Assembly: GCA_022497145.1 (NCBI GenBank)
Contig: MU385959.1
Location: forward strand, 37,354 to 101,353
Direction: 5' to 3'
Origin: Rostrohypoxylon terebratum
Lineage: Eukaryota > Ascomycota > Sordariomycetes > Xylariales > Hypoxylaceae
DNA: 64,000 nt
Shown: positions 1-12,078 of the stretch, one piece after another
Layout: every line of letters begins with the position of its first letter
Numbering within the stretch: the stretch's first letter is position 1
Program-made: the position numbers and the translations under genes
Notes under the pieces: model-generated
What the model saw: only the letters and a program-made list of their open reading frames with translations
Told to the model about the DNA's origin: nothing
Databases searched by the model: none

Positions 1-3000
1 TTTGGTCGCCTTTCTCATTGAACGGTTACAATAGTAACCCATGCCATCCTTCCCGTCTCTACCGAGTTGCGTAGCGGCACTATATTTTCTAAACTACAAA
101 AAATCTAAGGCATCCACACCTAGTATTTGATAGAACTTTTTAGACGGGGATTGCCGTCATAGATCTTTCCTTACGATACTAAAGAGCGATGTTGAAGTGT
201 GCCGTACTGTAAATGTGAGAACTATGCTTATTGATAGCTGAAGGGAGTCATAGTCCTGTCGATTAGAATAAGGAAAGAAAGCTGAACCCCTTTTTGTCAT
301 TTTTCACATTCTTAATTAGACCTGTGATATCCGGTGACATCTACATGATTACCTACGTTATAACCTCATATTATTTAATGAAATAAGGCTATCAAGTCTC
401 ATTGATTATGGCCATCCATGGCTTTCGTCGCCCGTTCAAGGATGGTATCCCCAGTAATGTTTCTACTAGGCTTCTCTACCTGCCGATATTGTAGAATACG
501 AAAGGTCTAGAATCCAGCTGAGATACTTCAGTTAACGGCTGGTCCGAAAACCAGCTTGTTGGAACCTAAGCCAAGGTAACATTCAGAAGGTGATACGAAA
601 GGAGAGTCAAGACCAGGGAGCGTCGGTGTGGTTTAACAAATAACTCATCCACCGATATTAAGATAATGGAGTAATAGCACCGATATACGGTGCGGAGAGA
701 CGGAGTGCTGGCGTGAGATATGACTAATGCACGGGGAATAACACCTCCCTAGGTATAATACTGGACCTAGTTCTTACCTCGGTATACACTGGCATGTAAT
801 GAGGTAAACCCAATTTTTTAATATCAAGCACGAACAAGCCGACTATAGAGAAAGGACACCGTCGTAAGACGTCGGTAGTATCACTTATCGCCTATAGCAC
901 CAAGTTAGCATTGAAGTGCTACAGAAAATACCAACACTTTGAGTAATCTTAGAAAAACTTCACGGTAATACGTGGGTAAGCATTCCAATGCTGTCCTCCG
1001 TTCGTACCTGAACATCATGTACTAGAAAATACATTTCATAGGAGCTCGAAGCTCATGGTGCCCACGTGTCATACTAGTTTTGGAAGGGAAGGAGTATTAA
1101 CCTAGACAGCTGGCCATAGTAGGCTAGTAGCACACCTATATTCTGTATTGTCAAAGAAGATGTGGATATCTTAAGGGATTCCGATGCACCACGGCAGTAA
1201 GCAAATGGTCTCTGTAAATTCAACCCAACGTCTCATGCATATCAACCATGTCGTATGTATGTAGGGTCCTTCTTCATCATCCTCCACGGAGTGCCTAACC
1301 TAGGTACCTGAAAAACTGTCTGATGATTCCGGAAACCGGACATCGTACCCGTACATACAGAACCTTGTATTTGAAGTGACCCTCATATATGAATCCTCTC
1401 CCTGTCTTATTTGTGCTAAACTGCCACTGATCTCGTGACCATATCCTTGAAATGCTGTAGAATAGCCTTGGTTTCAATTAGTTCCCGACCTAGACGCGGC
1501 TCTAAGACGAAGGCGAGTCTTGAAATGGACTTAGGTGAAGATAATATAGTTGCTCTCACTGTGTGCAAATGACAACTTCCAAGTTTCTTGTCATTTCAAA
1601 ATACAACGTATGTGGGCTAATCGAGAACTTTGTCGTTCAATGGGGATAGACCGCTATTCCAGGGATTTCACATTCCCTGATGAGTGAAGACCCTCTCATT
1701 TGCATGAACCCAGTGCGAGGCTTTGAGGATCCAGACTTGGCGACCCCTTTCTCTCATTGTTGGCAAATTTTCACATCGCTACCTTACCGAGCACTACGTC
1801 TAATAAAGCCCTCTTACAAGCCGAAATGAAACCAAACGTAATAACAAATAGAACAAGAACTGGCACGACGCTTCTACTATGTATTCTGCGTCAGGGAGTA
1901 AAATTAACCAGGAAAGTCCATTTGTTAGGAAGATAGTGATAGCGCTACTTTACTCGAATTCATTTTGACGATAATTACCTATGAGATCAATATTAATATT
2001 GGATGTGTCTATGAGGCTACATAAGTAATGAGTATGTGGATTAGTGTTGCGTATAACATCCAAGCCTCTATACAAAAAGCACTTCTCTGAAATAGAGAGA
2101 TTATTGGTGACAGGCGAACTGAAAATTGATACTTAGGGAAGAGGGATTCATTTACCACAATTCATAGCCAAATGACAATATTGTGAAACCAACTACCTAG
2201 AGTTGTAATGTCAAATAGAGAGGTCTTTTATGTTAATTCATTACTTAGCGTTGTGCTAAATGCCGTCTGTTATCCGGTTCCTAGTCTAGTATGGACATAC
2301 CTATATTGATGTAAGAAGTAGGGAGAAATTATTAACACTAACTTCTAAGGTTGTGACGCTTCTCAGTGTCTTTGGGACTGAGCTTCAATCACTAAAATGG
2401 ACAGTAGTTGCTGCATTCTTGAAGGTTAAAAAGGGCACACTGAGTCTTAGCCTAGTGTAATATTTGGTGTGTTTTTTCAAAGAGAGATGGCTTATTGTAT
2501 GAGATAGGTACCGCATACATATCAGACACTGTAGTCGTTGCTGTCAGTTTCGCACAGTGCCGAAAGCACTTAGAGGCGTCACAAGCTAGTGCTAGTATTT
2601 GCCACCTCATAGAAAGTAATACATGCTGTAAGAGTAATCTCTGTTGTTACTATTCGATATATATGTTGGAAGCCGCCTAGATATTTCGTATAAGATACTA
2701 TCCCAAAGAGCCTTAATATGTCTTGAGTCTATTTAAGTGTTAGATCGAGGCCTCTACCTGATATGTGTAAAGTCATGACCCAGCCATAAGATCTTGGTAG
2801 GACCAAACTAACATTGTCAGATCTTTATCTATTTAATGTAGGACGGGTAACAGGAGAATATGTACATGCTTCATCCTTCCTTAGGACTGATTTGTGACGA
2901 ACCTATACTTAGGCTTAGTAAGTATAACTTTATAAAGGGGGTTTTAATTTTAAGGTAACAGTGTCACAATCCAAAATACGACCCCCGGAAAAAGATATTC

Positions 3001-3678
3001 CGAAGGGTCACGTGACCGGATCGGATGCTTGGCATCCAGTTGGTTGCAACTCACCCAAGAAGAAATCATATAAGAAGAATGGAAATTTCCTACTGTATTT
3101 AGTTTTTAGTTCTCTAGCTTTTCAATCTAAGTATTCAGACTGCACTTGAATATAGAGTCCCATGAAATCTCTTTTACGAACAGAATCGTCAACCCTACAG
3201 TATTGTTACCTTAAAATCAAGTACCCCAGGGTACGTATCCGCTCTACGGAGTCAGTTAGGCAGAAGTAGTAGACGGGTTCGTAACAGTTCGTCACATTAT
3301 ACATAAATTAATGTTGTGTAACCATTACCTAGTAGGTTAACTAACATTTGCCTGTGCTAAAGCACGACTTTGAGCTGAGGATGTGCAACTAATCATCCTT
3401 TCGGTTTTGACGTCAATAAGAGCTACGAGTTTGAAAACTGGGTAAGAGTAAATAAGCTGTTGATTGAGCCCCGATTGGATATCCAGGACTGACATATAAC
3501 TATCATATGTTCAAGATGAATCCTAAGTTCTATTATCCCCCTTTGCAGGTTACCAGCGTATGCTTAGATATGTGATGCAGATGTGTTCAATGTCAATCAA
3601 TCTACAAAGTACGGACAACTCAAACAAGAACAAATTCTATACCAATTAATGCCCACTAGCTAATATAGTATGTGACAT
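1..3678. other. gene-free stretch
   Basis: I see no gene here on either strand. The only open frames are about 60 codons, most lack an ATG or a plausible exon partner, and none shows a recognisable domain. One copy of the palindrome ACCTAGGT lies at 1298-1305. I found no terminal repeats, transposase or tRNA. Confidence 0.6.
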
Positions 3679-5838
3679 TCAAGCATTACTCGTCTCAACT
3701 TTTGCCTTAACCCGGCCATCTTCCTCAACAATGACTCTATCAACCTTGAGAGAAGCTTTGACGGGATTGGGTTGGTTATAGACCCATTCAAGTTGCTCGA
3801 GAGTTCGGCCTTGGGACTCGACGCTACGCCATGCGTGTTAGTGACGGTTGATACGTGTATTAAGATAATAGGGGATACGAACCCAAAGAAGTACCACAGC
3901 ACGGTTTCAACCAGGTCCCACCCGACAAATACATAGATGTACTTGTACCCAATATTTCCAAGGGCAATTGGACCAGCGAATTGATTTATGAAGCCCATTG
4001 CATAGACGATGACGCTGGAGAAGGCGAGACCCTTGGCTCGTGTCGTTGTTTCCAGGGCTTCGGTGGGAATCACGCCCTGGAGAGGAGTGTAGGTGAAGGA
4101 GAAGATGATGTTGAATAGGAAGTAGGAGGCTAGAGCGCCCTTGGCGTACGACTCCTGAATGTTTTCTCCTTGGAGGTCGAGAGCCGCGGATAGGCCTGAG
4201 TTAGTAGCAAGAGCTGCGACACAAGCTTTGAAAAAGAACATAACATTAGCATGACATGATGTATCAAATCCACTTGCGGACTACTAACCTAATGTTCCAA
4301 AGATCAACACCTTTCGTCGAGGCATGGTGTCGGTATAAGCGACAGCGGTCAAGGCGCCGACAGCAGAGAGAACAGAGTTCAGCAAGTTGTATGCTAATTG
4401 TTGCTCGATGGATGAAACACCGATGATCTCGAAGATGGTCGTGTTGAAGTAGCCCAATCCGTTACCGGAGAATTGACCGAAGATGGAAATCATCAACACC
4501 TGGAGAATTCGCCAGCGACCACTGTGGGTAAAGAGGAAGGGTCGGTCTATGCATAAACATTAGCTCTCCTTATTCAAACTATTCATCTTAAAAGGTGAGA
4601 AAGGTCTTACAGTCTAGTGGTCGTTTGTCGATACCGTCCTGCCGAATACCCTCCTTCATCTCCTCAATTTCAAGCTGAACGAGCTTGGAATTTGGGTCGC
4701 CGTTACCATGGTATTTGGCTAAGAAAGCAATAGCCTCCTCTTCGCGACCATTTGCCATGAGATACCGAGGCGACTCGGGAATGAACCAGACACCGAATAG
4801 GACGACGATGCAGGCGAACGCTTGTACGATCAACGGGATTCTCCAAGAATAATCGTTCTGTATCTTATTGCAACCGTATACCACCGCAGCAGCAGGGATG
4901 GAACCTCCGAACCAACCGCAATTATAAAAACCTGTAGCGGTGAAGTCAACATATTGAAACCGGTTTGGTAGCCCCTCTGAAGTTCCTGCTTACCAGTAGC
5001 ACGGCCGCGCCAGTGCGGAGGCGGGATCTCAACAGCGTAAGCCGGGGCGGCAACGGTTACGATCGAAATCCCAAACCCGAGCACGAAACGACCAACAACA
5101 AACTGTGCGATCGTGTAGGCGGTTGATGCGATAATCATACCGACGATAATGACCGAACAGCCGCTGAACATACCCACCCTGCGACCATACCTGTCGGACA
5201 GGATAGCGCCGAAGGGACTGCCGACCATAGCGCCACTATCATAAAGTTTTAGATCCGTCCAAGAGACAAGGAGGGGGATCTCAGGTAGGAAAAACTAACA
5301 CTGTATAGAGAGAGAACATGATAGCGACAATAGTGCCAGTTTTCCCGCTGTGGAAAGTATTTTGGAAATGCTCCATGGCGACGATGCCGGTTAGGAGTGA
5401 CCCTGGTTTTTCGAACCTGTCAGCGTCCGTAAGCCGTTAGAGGGGATCGCCGTCGAATCTCACCATCGTATCCATTGGCACAGGCGCAACAAAACGCAAC
5501 GAGAACCGCGACTGTCCATAATTAGTTACTTTGCGAGAGAAAGGTATTTTGAGGTTCGATAGGGGCATTTACAATAGAGATGTAACGAGTTTTTGCTCTT
5601 GTAGTCGATCTTGGTTTCTTGGATTGCTGCGTAGAGTTCGGCCTGTAATTTAGTCAGCACCTGTACCAACCAGTATAGCATCGCGCACCCAAGTTCAAGC
5701 GAGGAAATCAAAACCCACATTATGAACCACTTTTGATTTCGCATGAGGTGAACTCGTCGTCGCGCCAGCATCTCCATGCACAGCGACGTGTTCCTGCGAC
5801 ACCAAGACGCCACCGACGTTGATCTCTTTCTCTTCCAT
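3679..5838 (-). CDS. MFS sugar transporter (hexose/lactose-permease type)
   Basis: Twelve-helix plasma-membrane sugar:proton symporter of the major facilitator superfamily. I join nine exons: 5838-5719, 5642-5573, 5511-5464, 5402-5300, 5235-4994, 4931-4611, 4546-4289, 4225-3883 and 3823-3679. This gives 549 residues, usual for the family. Visible motifs are CCACANGYDG in helix 1, LSDRYGRRVG after helix 2, PPHWRGR, PESPRYLMANGR before the central loop, ISIFGQFSGNGLGYF and, at the C-terminus, GRTLEQLEWVYNQPNPVKAS. These match fungal lactose/hexose permeases. The last intron uses a weak donor (GTTCGT), but only this splice keeps the conserved C-terminal motif in frame. An in-frame ATG 48 bp upstream (5886) could extend the N-terminus; I chose 5838 because the family has short N-termini. 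The substrate cannot be told from sequence. Confidence 0.9.
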
Positions 5839-7504
5839 GGCTTTCCTACCTATTCCAATTCCAAATCCCGTTCCTCGTTTTTCCAAGAAACCAAGAACCT
5901 AACAATCGGACGGGGATGAAACAAAAAAAAGAGAGACCGAAGCCCATCTCTCTCAATCGGCGCGGGCGCGATGGGAATCTTATTGCGCTTCCCCAGGGCA
6001 CCCCAACTTCGCCAAAAATCCCCCCTACCCCAGCTTTTCCCCCATTCCCCCATTCCCCCAACCCAAGCCCTCCTCGTCCCGAAAGAGGATGGCGGGCCAA
6101 GTACCTCCGAGCGCCCAAAGGGGGGACGCGTTAGGCTGGAATAAGCCAGAGACGTATCTCCCGTCAGCGATCCCACAGCGCGAGTAAGGCCGGGGGTGGT
6201 TGCAACACCTGCGCCATCGAGGTCTAGATGCCAAGGGGCAGCTTTCCCTTCCCTGGCCTTGGCGTCCCTCGACCGCGAGACGCGAGTTCGGCAGGAAGAT
6301 AATAGATAAAAAAGAAAGATCTGCGCTTACTACCTACCTAGGTAGGTATGTATGTACGGTTCACATAGATTGCGCATAGATAGTAGTAGGTAGGCAGAGG
6401 TAACGGTAAGCACTTGTCGAAGAGACCGCCTTGGGTGATAGTGATAGGACCGGCACGTGCAACGTTTTGCGAGTCGCCTGGCGACGATGCGACGGCGAGG
6501 GTAGTGCCGCAATCTAGGTATATTGAGCCAGAGGAGCGAGTAACCCTACGTGTTGTCTGCCCGCGGGTGTCATTGGTGGGATTTTCGCACTCAGCTCGTA
6601 CCTCGCAACCCGGCACTCGCGACGGGCATGTGAGGCGGCGTGGGTATTGTCGCAGCTGAGCGCCGGCGGACTGGTTCGCAGATATTTTCCAATTATCGCG
6701 GCGAGGGTGAAGGTCTGATAGATTCCCGTTGATAGACCCGTAGCCTCTGCCGGACGAGGTTCGCGGATCTCTCCAGAGTCCACATCCTGGGCAACCTATC
6801 GGCCGGATATGACACCCGGAAGATGGGATCGCGGCTTGGTTTAGCGACTACCTAGTTTCGCAAGTCTCATTTTCACTTGATGTTTTTTTTTTCTTCAATC
6901 TCATTTCCCATATCGTTTTTCTATCTCGTCTCGCTATGTACCGGTATGGAAATTTATAGGGCCGAAGCCTTCGGACCGAACTCGCTTGTCTTTTCTGATT
7001 CTTTATTTTCGGAATTGGACCCGAATTTCATGCTGCAGCATCATGTCGGGAATTCTGTGAGATCTGTCAGATTTATTGGCATGTCCGGAAGGGAACATTA
7101 ATATCTAAGCGAGATCACGGCATGCTTGGAGCCCATCCGCATGGTACGCTGTGAGTAAGATATTGGAGCAGGTATGTATTCGTTCCTTTTAAACGTACTA
7201 GATGAAGTTAAGAAGGTAGAGTGAACTGCTGAGCACCCTACGAACTACTACTTTGTACTTTGCTACGTAGGATGTGGAGATTAATGGGTCGTACACTTGA
7301 TTCGGAGGACGAATCCGTCTCCCCTACGATTTTCTTTGATTCCAAATCCATGATCCTTATACTGCAAAACCACCAGGTAGATGATAACGCATATGCTAAA
7401 GGGCTAAAGTCTAGGCCTGGTCATAGCGCAGATTAGGTATCTACATGCACTGCTTCGTAAATCTCTCGCCATATACAATGTAAATATTCAATAGGTAGTT
7501 GTCA
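5839..7504. other. intergenic region with C-rich tract
   Basis: This lies upstream of the MFS transporter and downstream of the HOT gene. It holds a C-rich tract at 6019-6063 (G-rich on the transporter's coding strand) and a TACCTAGGTA palindrome at 6335-6344 followed by GTATGTATGTAC. The overlapping open frames on both strands have no recognisable domain and I do not call them genes. Confidence 0.5.
6019..6063 (-). repeat. G-rich tract, potential G-quadruplex
   Basis: On the minus strand there are successive runs of four to six G separated by short spacers, including two tandem GGGGGAAT units. Four such runs fit the G-quadruplex pattern. It lies about 180-225 bp upstream of the proposed start of the minus-strand MFS transporter, so it could fall in its promoter or 5' UTR. 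No function is shown by sequence alone. Confidence 0.5.
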
Positions 7505-9196
7505 TCAATGCTCCATAGACTCTTCAAACAACCTCCTCAGCTGATCTCTCTCCTGCTCAAGTTCCTTCGCCAAGCCAGGAGCTAGCATCAAGACCCTTGC
7601 TTGGGGTATCGTGCCTTCTACCAAGGCTTCGATATGGCTCGAGTCAAACCCAAGTTCTTTCAATCCTTTGGGTTGGTCACCCAAATCGGCGAGGAATTTC
7701 GTGATCGCATCAGCCAGGACTAACCCCGCGTCTTCGCGCTTTACATTTGTGATGTCGGCGCCGAAGCACTCGGCGGCGAAGAGGTGGCGCTCAGGATTCG
7801 AGGGCCCGGTGAACCGGAAGACTGCTGGTGCGGATACGGCGACTGACACGCCGTGGGGGATGATCGGCGATGTGACCTCGTAGCCCGCGTGTTTGTATCC
7901 TGGGTTTTGGCCCGAGATGGGATACGACATTCCTAAGATACTGATTAGTTCTAGATCCCCGCCAGAGAGTACCTAATCATTCATACCGTGACAGAGATGA
8001 ACCCCCGCATTACCGAAGCCGACGCCTGCTAGCGTGGCGGCGAGCAACATCTCGCTCTGTGCCTCTTGATCATCAGGATTTTTAACAGATCTCGGAAGAT
8101 ATTCAATAACACTCTTTAGAGCATTTGAGGAGAATATGTCGCTAATTGGATTTGACCCTTGGTAAGCGGGTCTCAGAATAGGGTTGATCGGTCTGGGTAT
8201 CCTCTGGTTGAAGGGAATAGCTGTGAATGACTCGAGCGAGTGGCATAGAACATCTAACCCGGAGCTCGCCTTCACTGCAGAAGGCATCGTCTTCGTGTTG
8301 AGCGGGTCGCAGATGCCGAGAGTCGGTTTCAAGTTACGGTGTGCGATTCCGGTCTTGGCCCTCTTCTCCACTAGATCAAAGATTGCCGTTCCGGTTGTCT
8401 CGCTGCCGGTGCCGGCTGTGGTAGGGATGGCGATGAGAGGTTTGAGTTTCTTCTCAATCGGCCGTCCGTTGCCCAGAGGAGCGTTGACGAAATCGAGGAA
8501 ATCAGCGTCTGGGTACTCGGTGTAGAGATTCATTAATTTGGCTGTGTCGATGACCGAGCCTCCTCCAACGGCAAGAAACGCATCCGGCTGATACGGTTTG
8601 GCGAAAGCAATTGCCTCCTTAATGCTAACTGAAATTAAGCCAATATTTCACGTGTATCATTGGATTTTTACCAATCACTTACGAACTATCCTTTGGCTCA
8701 ACCCGGACTTTGTCAAATATGTCATATTCAATACCTTCTCTTGATAGGGCTTCCTCGACTTGCTTCATAGCAACGAGATTTCGGACAGTCGAGTCGGTCA
8801 CAACGCAGACGCGTTTAGTACCTATATTCGCAAAATCCATGCCGACTTCCTTGGTGACACCCGGACCAAATCGGATCGATGACGAGGCCATCTCGAAGGC
8901 ATACTCTTTTTGCTGAGAAGGGTCTATAGGGGAAGCAAATCCGCGTTTCCCAACCCGTTGCTGAGTATGCTCGGCATACGCATTAATCTGAGGTCTCGCA
9001 TGATGATGGTGATGGCTTGGATTTGAGTGGCATGGACAATTTGGTGGATGGGTGTACTGGATGGTTCGCAGTAAACTGACTGCCCTAGAAGCAGCCTGGC
9101 ATTTCCCTCACTGTTAGTTGAGAGTGTCATATTTAGTGACGAAATACTGGAAATACCGGAACTCACAGTCGGTGCCACTCGGACTGCGGCGACCAT
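7505..9196 (-). CDS. mitochondrial hydroxyacid-oxoacid transhydrogenase (iron-type alcohol dehydrogenase family)
   Basis: Homologue of animal ADHFE1/HOT, which oxidises 4-hydroxybutyrate to succinic semialdehyde while reducing 2-oxoglutarate to 2-hydroxyglutarate in mitochondria. Four exons (9196-9167, 9095-8683, 8624-7987, 7932-7505) give 502 residues. Recognisable blocks are ASSSIRFGPGVTKEVGMDF at the start of the catalytic part, LAVGGGSVIDTAK (nucleotide binding), TAGTGSETTGTAIFD, DVLCHSLESF and NAGVHLCHGMSYPISG, the last two carrying the metal-binding histidines. Exon 1 encodes only MVAAVRVAPT. Together with exon 2 it forms an Arg/Ser/Ala-rich leader with few acidic residues, consistent with a mitochondrial presequence. 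The leader also contains five consecutive histidines. The short first exon was chosen because it restores an ATG and an open frame; an internal ATG at 8891 would lose the leader. Its 925-bp promoter region is shared head to head with the P1 peptidase. Confidence 0.92.
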
Positions 9197-10120
9197 CTTG
9201 GGAGATTACAATCTGCCGATGATTCGGTTCACCAATTTCAGAAGACGTAATGTAGACCAACTGGGAACTCACACAATAATTCAATTACAATCCAAAAACC
9301 TACCTAATAGGCGATGTGACCGATATTCTTTGAACGTGCCCGATGTGACGTAAATGAATGAGATGAAATCCTAGACCGCACCGGAGCGACGAGTGAGATA
9401 CCCCAAATCCCCTACCTCATAAGACCTAGGACCTAGGGCCTAGGTAGAACAAAGGGAAAGAAAGGATAATGTGGGGTAGTAACAGTCCCGCTGTGGGGGA
9501 ATCCGACCTTCTACCGGTGCCTGAGCCGGTAATAAACATCTCCGCATGTTGGAGAATAGTAGAGGCCGAATAGTGCCGTCTACTAGTAGGTATAGTACCT
9601 ATGCTGTAATAGTAAGTAGCATTTGCCTGGTAAGCCACCATTTAACAGCTGGTCATCGTATCGCTTTTTTTTGTTTCGGCCTTTTCAATTCAATTAGACC
9701 CTGCTTTATGGGATTGCCGTTTACGATGAGACACTATACCCATCGTAAGATATGGGTTCGCGATCGAAACTATAACCTGAACCAATAAGCTATCAGAAAA
9801 TAAGCTGTGTGGGACGCAATGCACCATTCACCTCCCAGATCGAGAAAAGTAGGAAAAAAATAGGAAAAGTTCATTCTTCCGATGGTGATCTTGATTCGCT
9901 AGTAGACCGACGTGAGTCAACGGCGTGGTAACATACCTACAACTCCACTAGTATACATGGATGCGAAGGACGTTATCAATATTCATGATCACATGATTAA
10001 TAGCTTGATATGCTAGTAAATATAGGCTAGTGGTATTAGTATAAGTCAGTATTGAGAACGAAAAGGCATCCAGGTTAGAGAACTACGATCGTCTCCAGTT
10101 CAATTGCCATTCATCTTACC
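9197..10120. other. divergent intergenic region
   Basis: This separates the minus-strand HOT gene from the plus-strand P1 peptidase, so it should hold both promoters. It contains three CCTAGG hexamers in 9424-9447. I recognise no TATA box or operator with confidence. Confidence 0.5.
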
Positions 10121-11420
10121 ATGTCGTCAGATCCGAGCGCAGCCACGGGAAATGAGTCTCGGAAGCGACTCAGGGAGCTCTTACCAAACCTACAACTAGG
10201 AGGTTGGAGACCAGGCCCCCTAAATTCCCTCACAGACGTTCCGGGTGTCCTGGTTCATACACAGGAGATCTTTGCTGACGACGGCAATGTAAATACTGGC
10301 GTTACGAGCATTCTGCCTCGAAAAGAATGGTTTCATAAAGCCTGTTACGCGGGAATATTCAGCTTCAACGGATCCGGTGAAATGACGGGTAGCCATTGGA
10401 TCAACGAAACAGGTCTACTACATTCCCCTATCGTCATCACCAACTCGTTTGCTGTAGGCGCGGCGTATCAGGGAATATACGAGTACACTATCAAAGCCCA
10501 AGGAGTGACGAAAGGAAATATCGACTGGTTCTTATTACCCGTAGTTGCTGAAACCTTTGACGGGTATTTGAATGACTTGACTCAATTCGCCGTCAAACCC
10601 GAACACATCGTCAAGGGCCTTGAGAGTGTGTCGAGTGATCGCGTGAGAGAAGGCAACGTCGGGGGTGGAGCTGGAAGTAAGTACCTAACATCCATACTAT
10701 TTTCCAATCGCCGAAAATGAAAGGAGAAACATGCTGATTGAATCAATTGTAGTGATCTGCCATTTCTTTAAAGGCGGTACTGGTAGTAGTAGCAGAATCG
10801 TTGAGGGATTTGACACCAAGGGAGAGCCTAAGAATTACACGGTCGGTGTGCTCGTGCAAGCTAACTATGGTAGACCGCACCACCTCCGCATCGCAGGTGT
10901 GCCGGTTGGAAGCATCCTAGCTAAGGAGGCCGACGAAGCTGCCGAAAGTAGCGTGGCAATAAAGCTGGCAAGACAGGCTCTTCAAAAGGAGAAAGACAGA
11001 AAAGACGGGAGTATAATTGTCATCATCGCGACAGACGCACCCCTTCATCCTACACAACTCCAAAGACTTGCAAAGAGAGCGACGGTGGGATTGGCGAAAG
11101 TCGGAGGGTACGGTCATAACCCCTCCGGTGATGTCTTTCTAGCCTTCTCGACGGCCAATGAGATTCCAGTTCAACAGGAGGTTGATAGGTTTCAAACAAG
11201 ACCTATCACTATTGACGTGGTGGATGATGCGACGATCAATGCGCTGTTTGAGGCCACTGCGGACGCGACGGAAGAGTCAATTTACAATTGTCTATGCATG
11301 GCTGAGACGATGGTAGGAAACCAGGGGCACAGGATTGAGGCACTCCCTCTTGAGAAGGTGAAAGATATCATGGAGCGATATGAAAATTTGTCCCGCCCTG
11401 GCCCTGGCTTTGAGACTTGA
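10121..11420 (+). CDS. P1-family peptidase (DmpA/BapA-like aminopeptidase)
   Basis: Self-processing Ntn-hydrolase-like enzyme of peptidase family S58/P1. Members are L-aminopeptidase/D-esterase/amidases, and some cleave beta-peptides. Two exons (10121-10676 and 10753-11420) give 407 residues, typical for the family. The splice rebuilds the conserved segment GGGAGMICHFFKGGTGSSSR across the junction. Other family blocks are the early segment LTDVPGVLVHTQ, VLVQANYG (Asn about 223, oxyanion position) and GSIIVIIATDAPL. In the family, autocleavage occurs before the Ser of that last block (here about Ser272), which becomes the N-terminal nucleophile of the small subunit. No signal peptide is evident, so it is probably cytosolic. 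The start ATG follows a TTACC context. Confidence 0.9.
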
Positions 11421-12078
11421 AAAAATTCAAACTCGATGAATTGGAAAATAAGGTCCCGGGGGGTTCAAAGCCGTAACCTTATGTAAAATCTAGATATAAT
11501 ATAGCGGATTCTTCCCGTGGCTTAACTGCCTAAGGAGAACTTGGCAACTGGGGTGCGCTTTCCCGCGCCCTGAGAGCGACGTCACAATTTATTAAAATGA
11601 AACGTAGTGGCTTATCTGTGGCAGAATGTGGCACCTTTCAAGTACTGTGTACATAGGTCAGAGTGAAAATTCGGTCTAATTGAACTCAAATTTGCGCAGA
11701 TTACCCCAAAAAATCAGGAGTATGGAAAGTAACCAGGTACTTTGTGTGAACACCTAGAAAAATGCCAAGAAGCTGCAGTCGGACGCTTTGGCCTCGCAAC
11801 TCCCTGAGACAACCACATCGTACATCACCAACGTTCCCTCAATTAGCATCTAGCAATACTCGTTCATCTCGTCATCAACATCTTTGCGCCTTTTAGATCG
11901 TTTCCCACCACCTCGAAACGCCCCGTCCGACTAGGCAGGTCTTGAAGCTTGGTCACAGTATTCTCGCCACGTTTCCCATTGATCAGAAGGAGTCGAAAAT
12001 GATCACTGAACCTCCGCGAATCGTCCGCGACCACCTCCATTCATGAATTTTTAATAGGGATCAACCCTTCTTTAAGCA
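11421..12078. other. intergenic region
   Basis: This holds the 3' flank of the P1 peptidase and the promoter/5' UTR of Sec3, both on the plus strand. I see no gene, repeat or distinct regulatory motif. Confidence 0.5.

Noticed and set aside
1..3650. Several 60-codon open frames, one Cys-rich (2495-2680)
   Set aside because: The Cys-rich frame begins with TTG rather than ATG, and none has a signal peptide or a known domain; random frames of this size are expected.
5400..5425. Minus-strand GGTTCGAAAAACC resembling a tRNA B-box
   Set aside because: It lies at the exon 4 splice acceptor of the MFS transporter gene and lacks the rest of a tRNA.
5846..6783. Overlapping 60-110-codon frames on both strands
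   Set aside because: They overlap one another in several frames across low-complexity C-rich sequence, with no domain and no plausible introns.
11450..11480. GGTTCAAAGCC resembling a tRNA B-box
   Set aside because: One conserved base is wrong and no A-box or cloverleaf can be drawn upstream.
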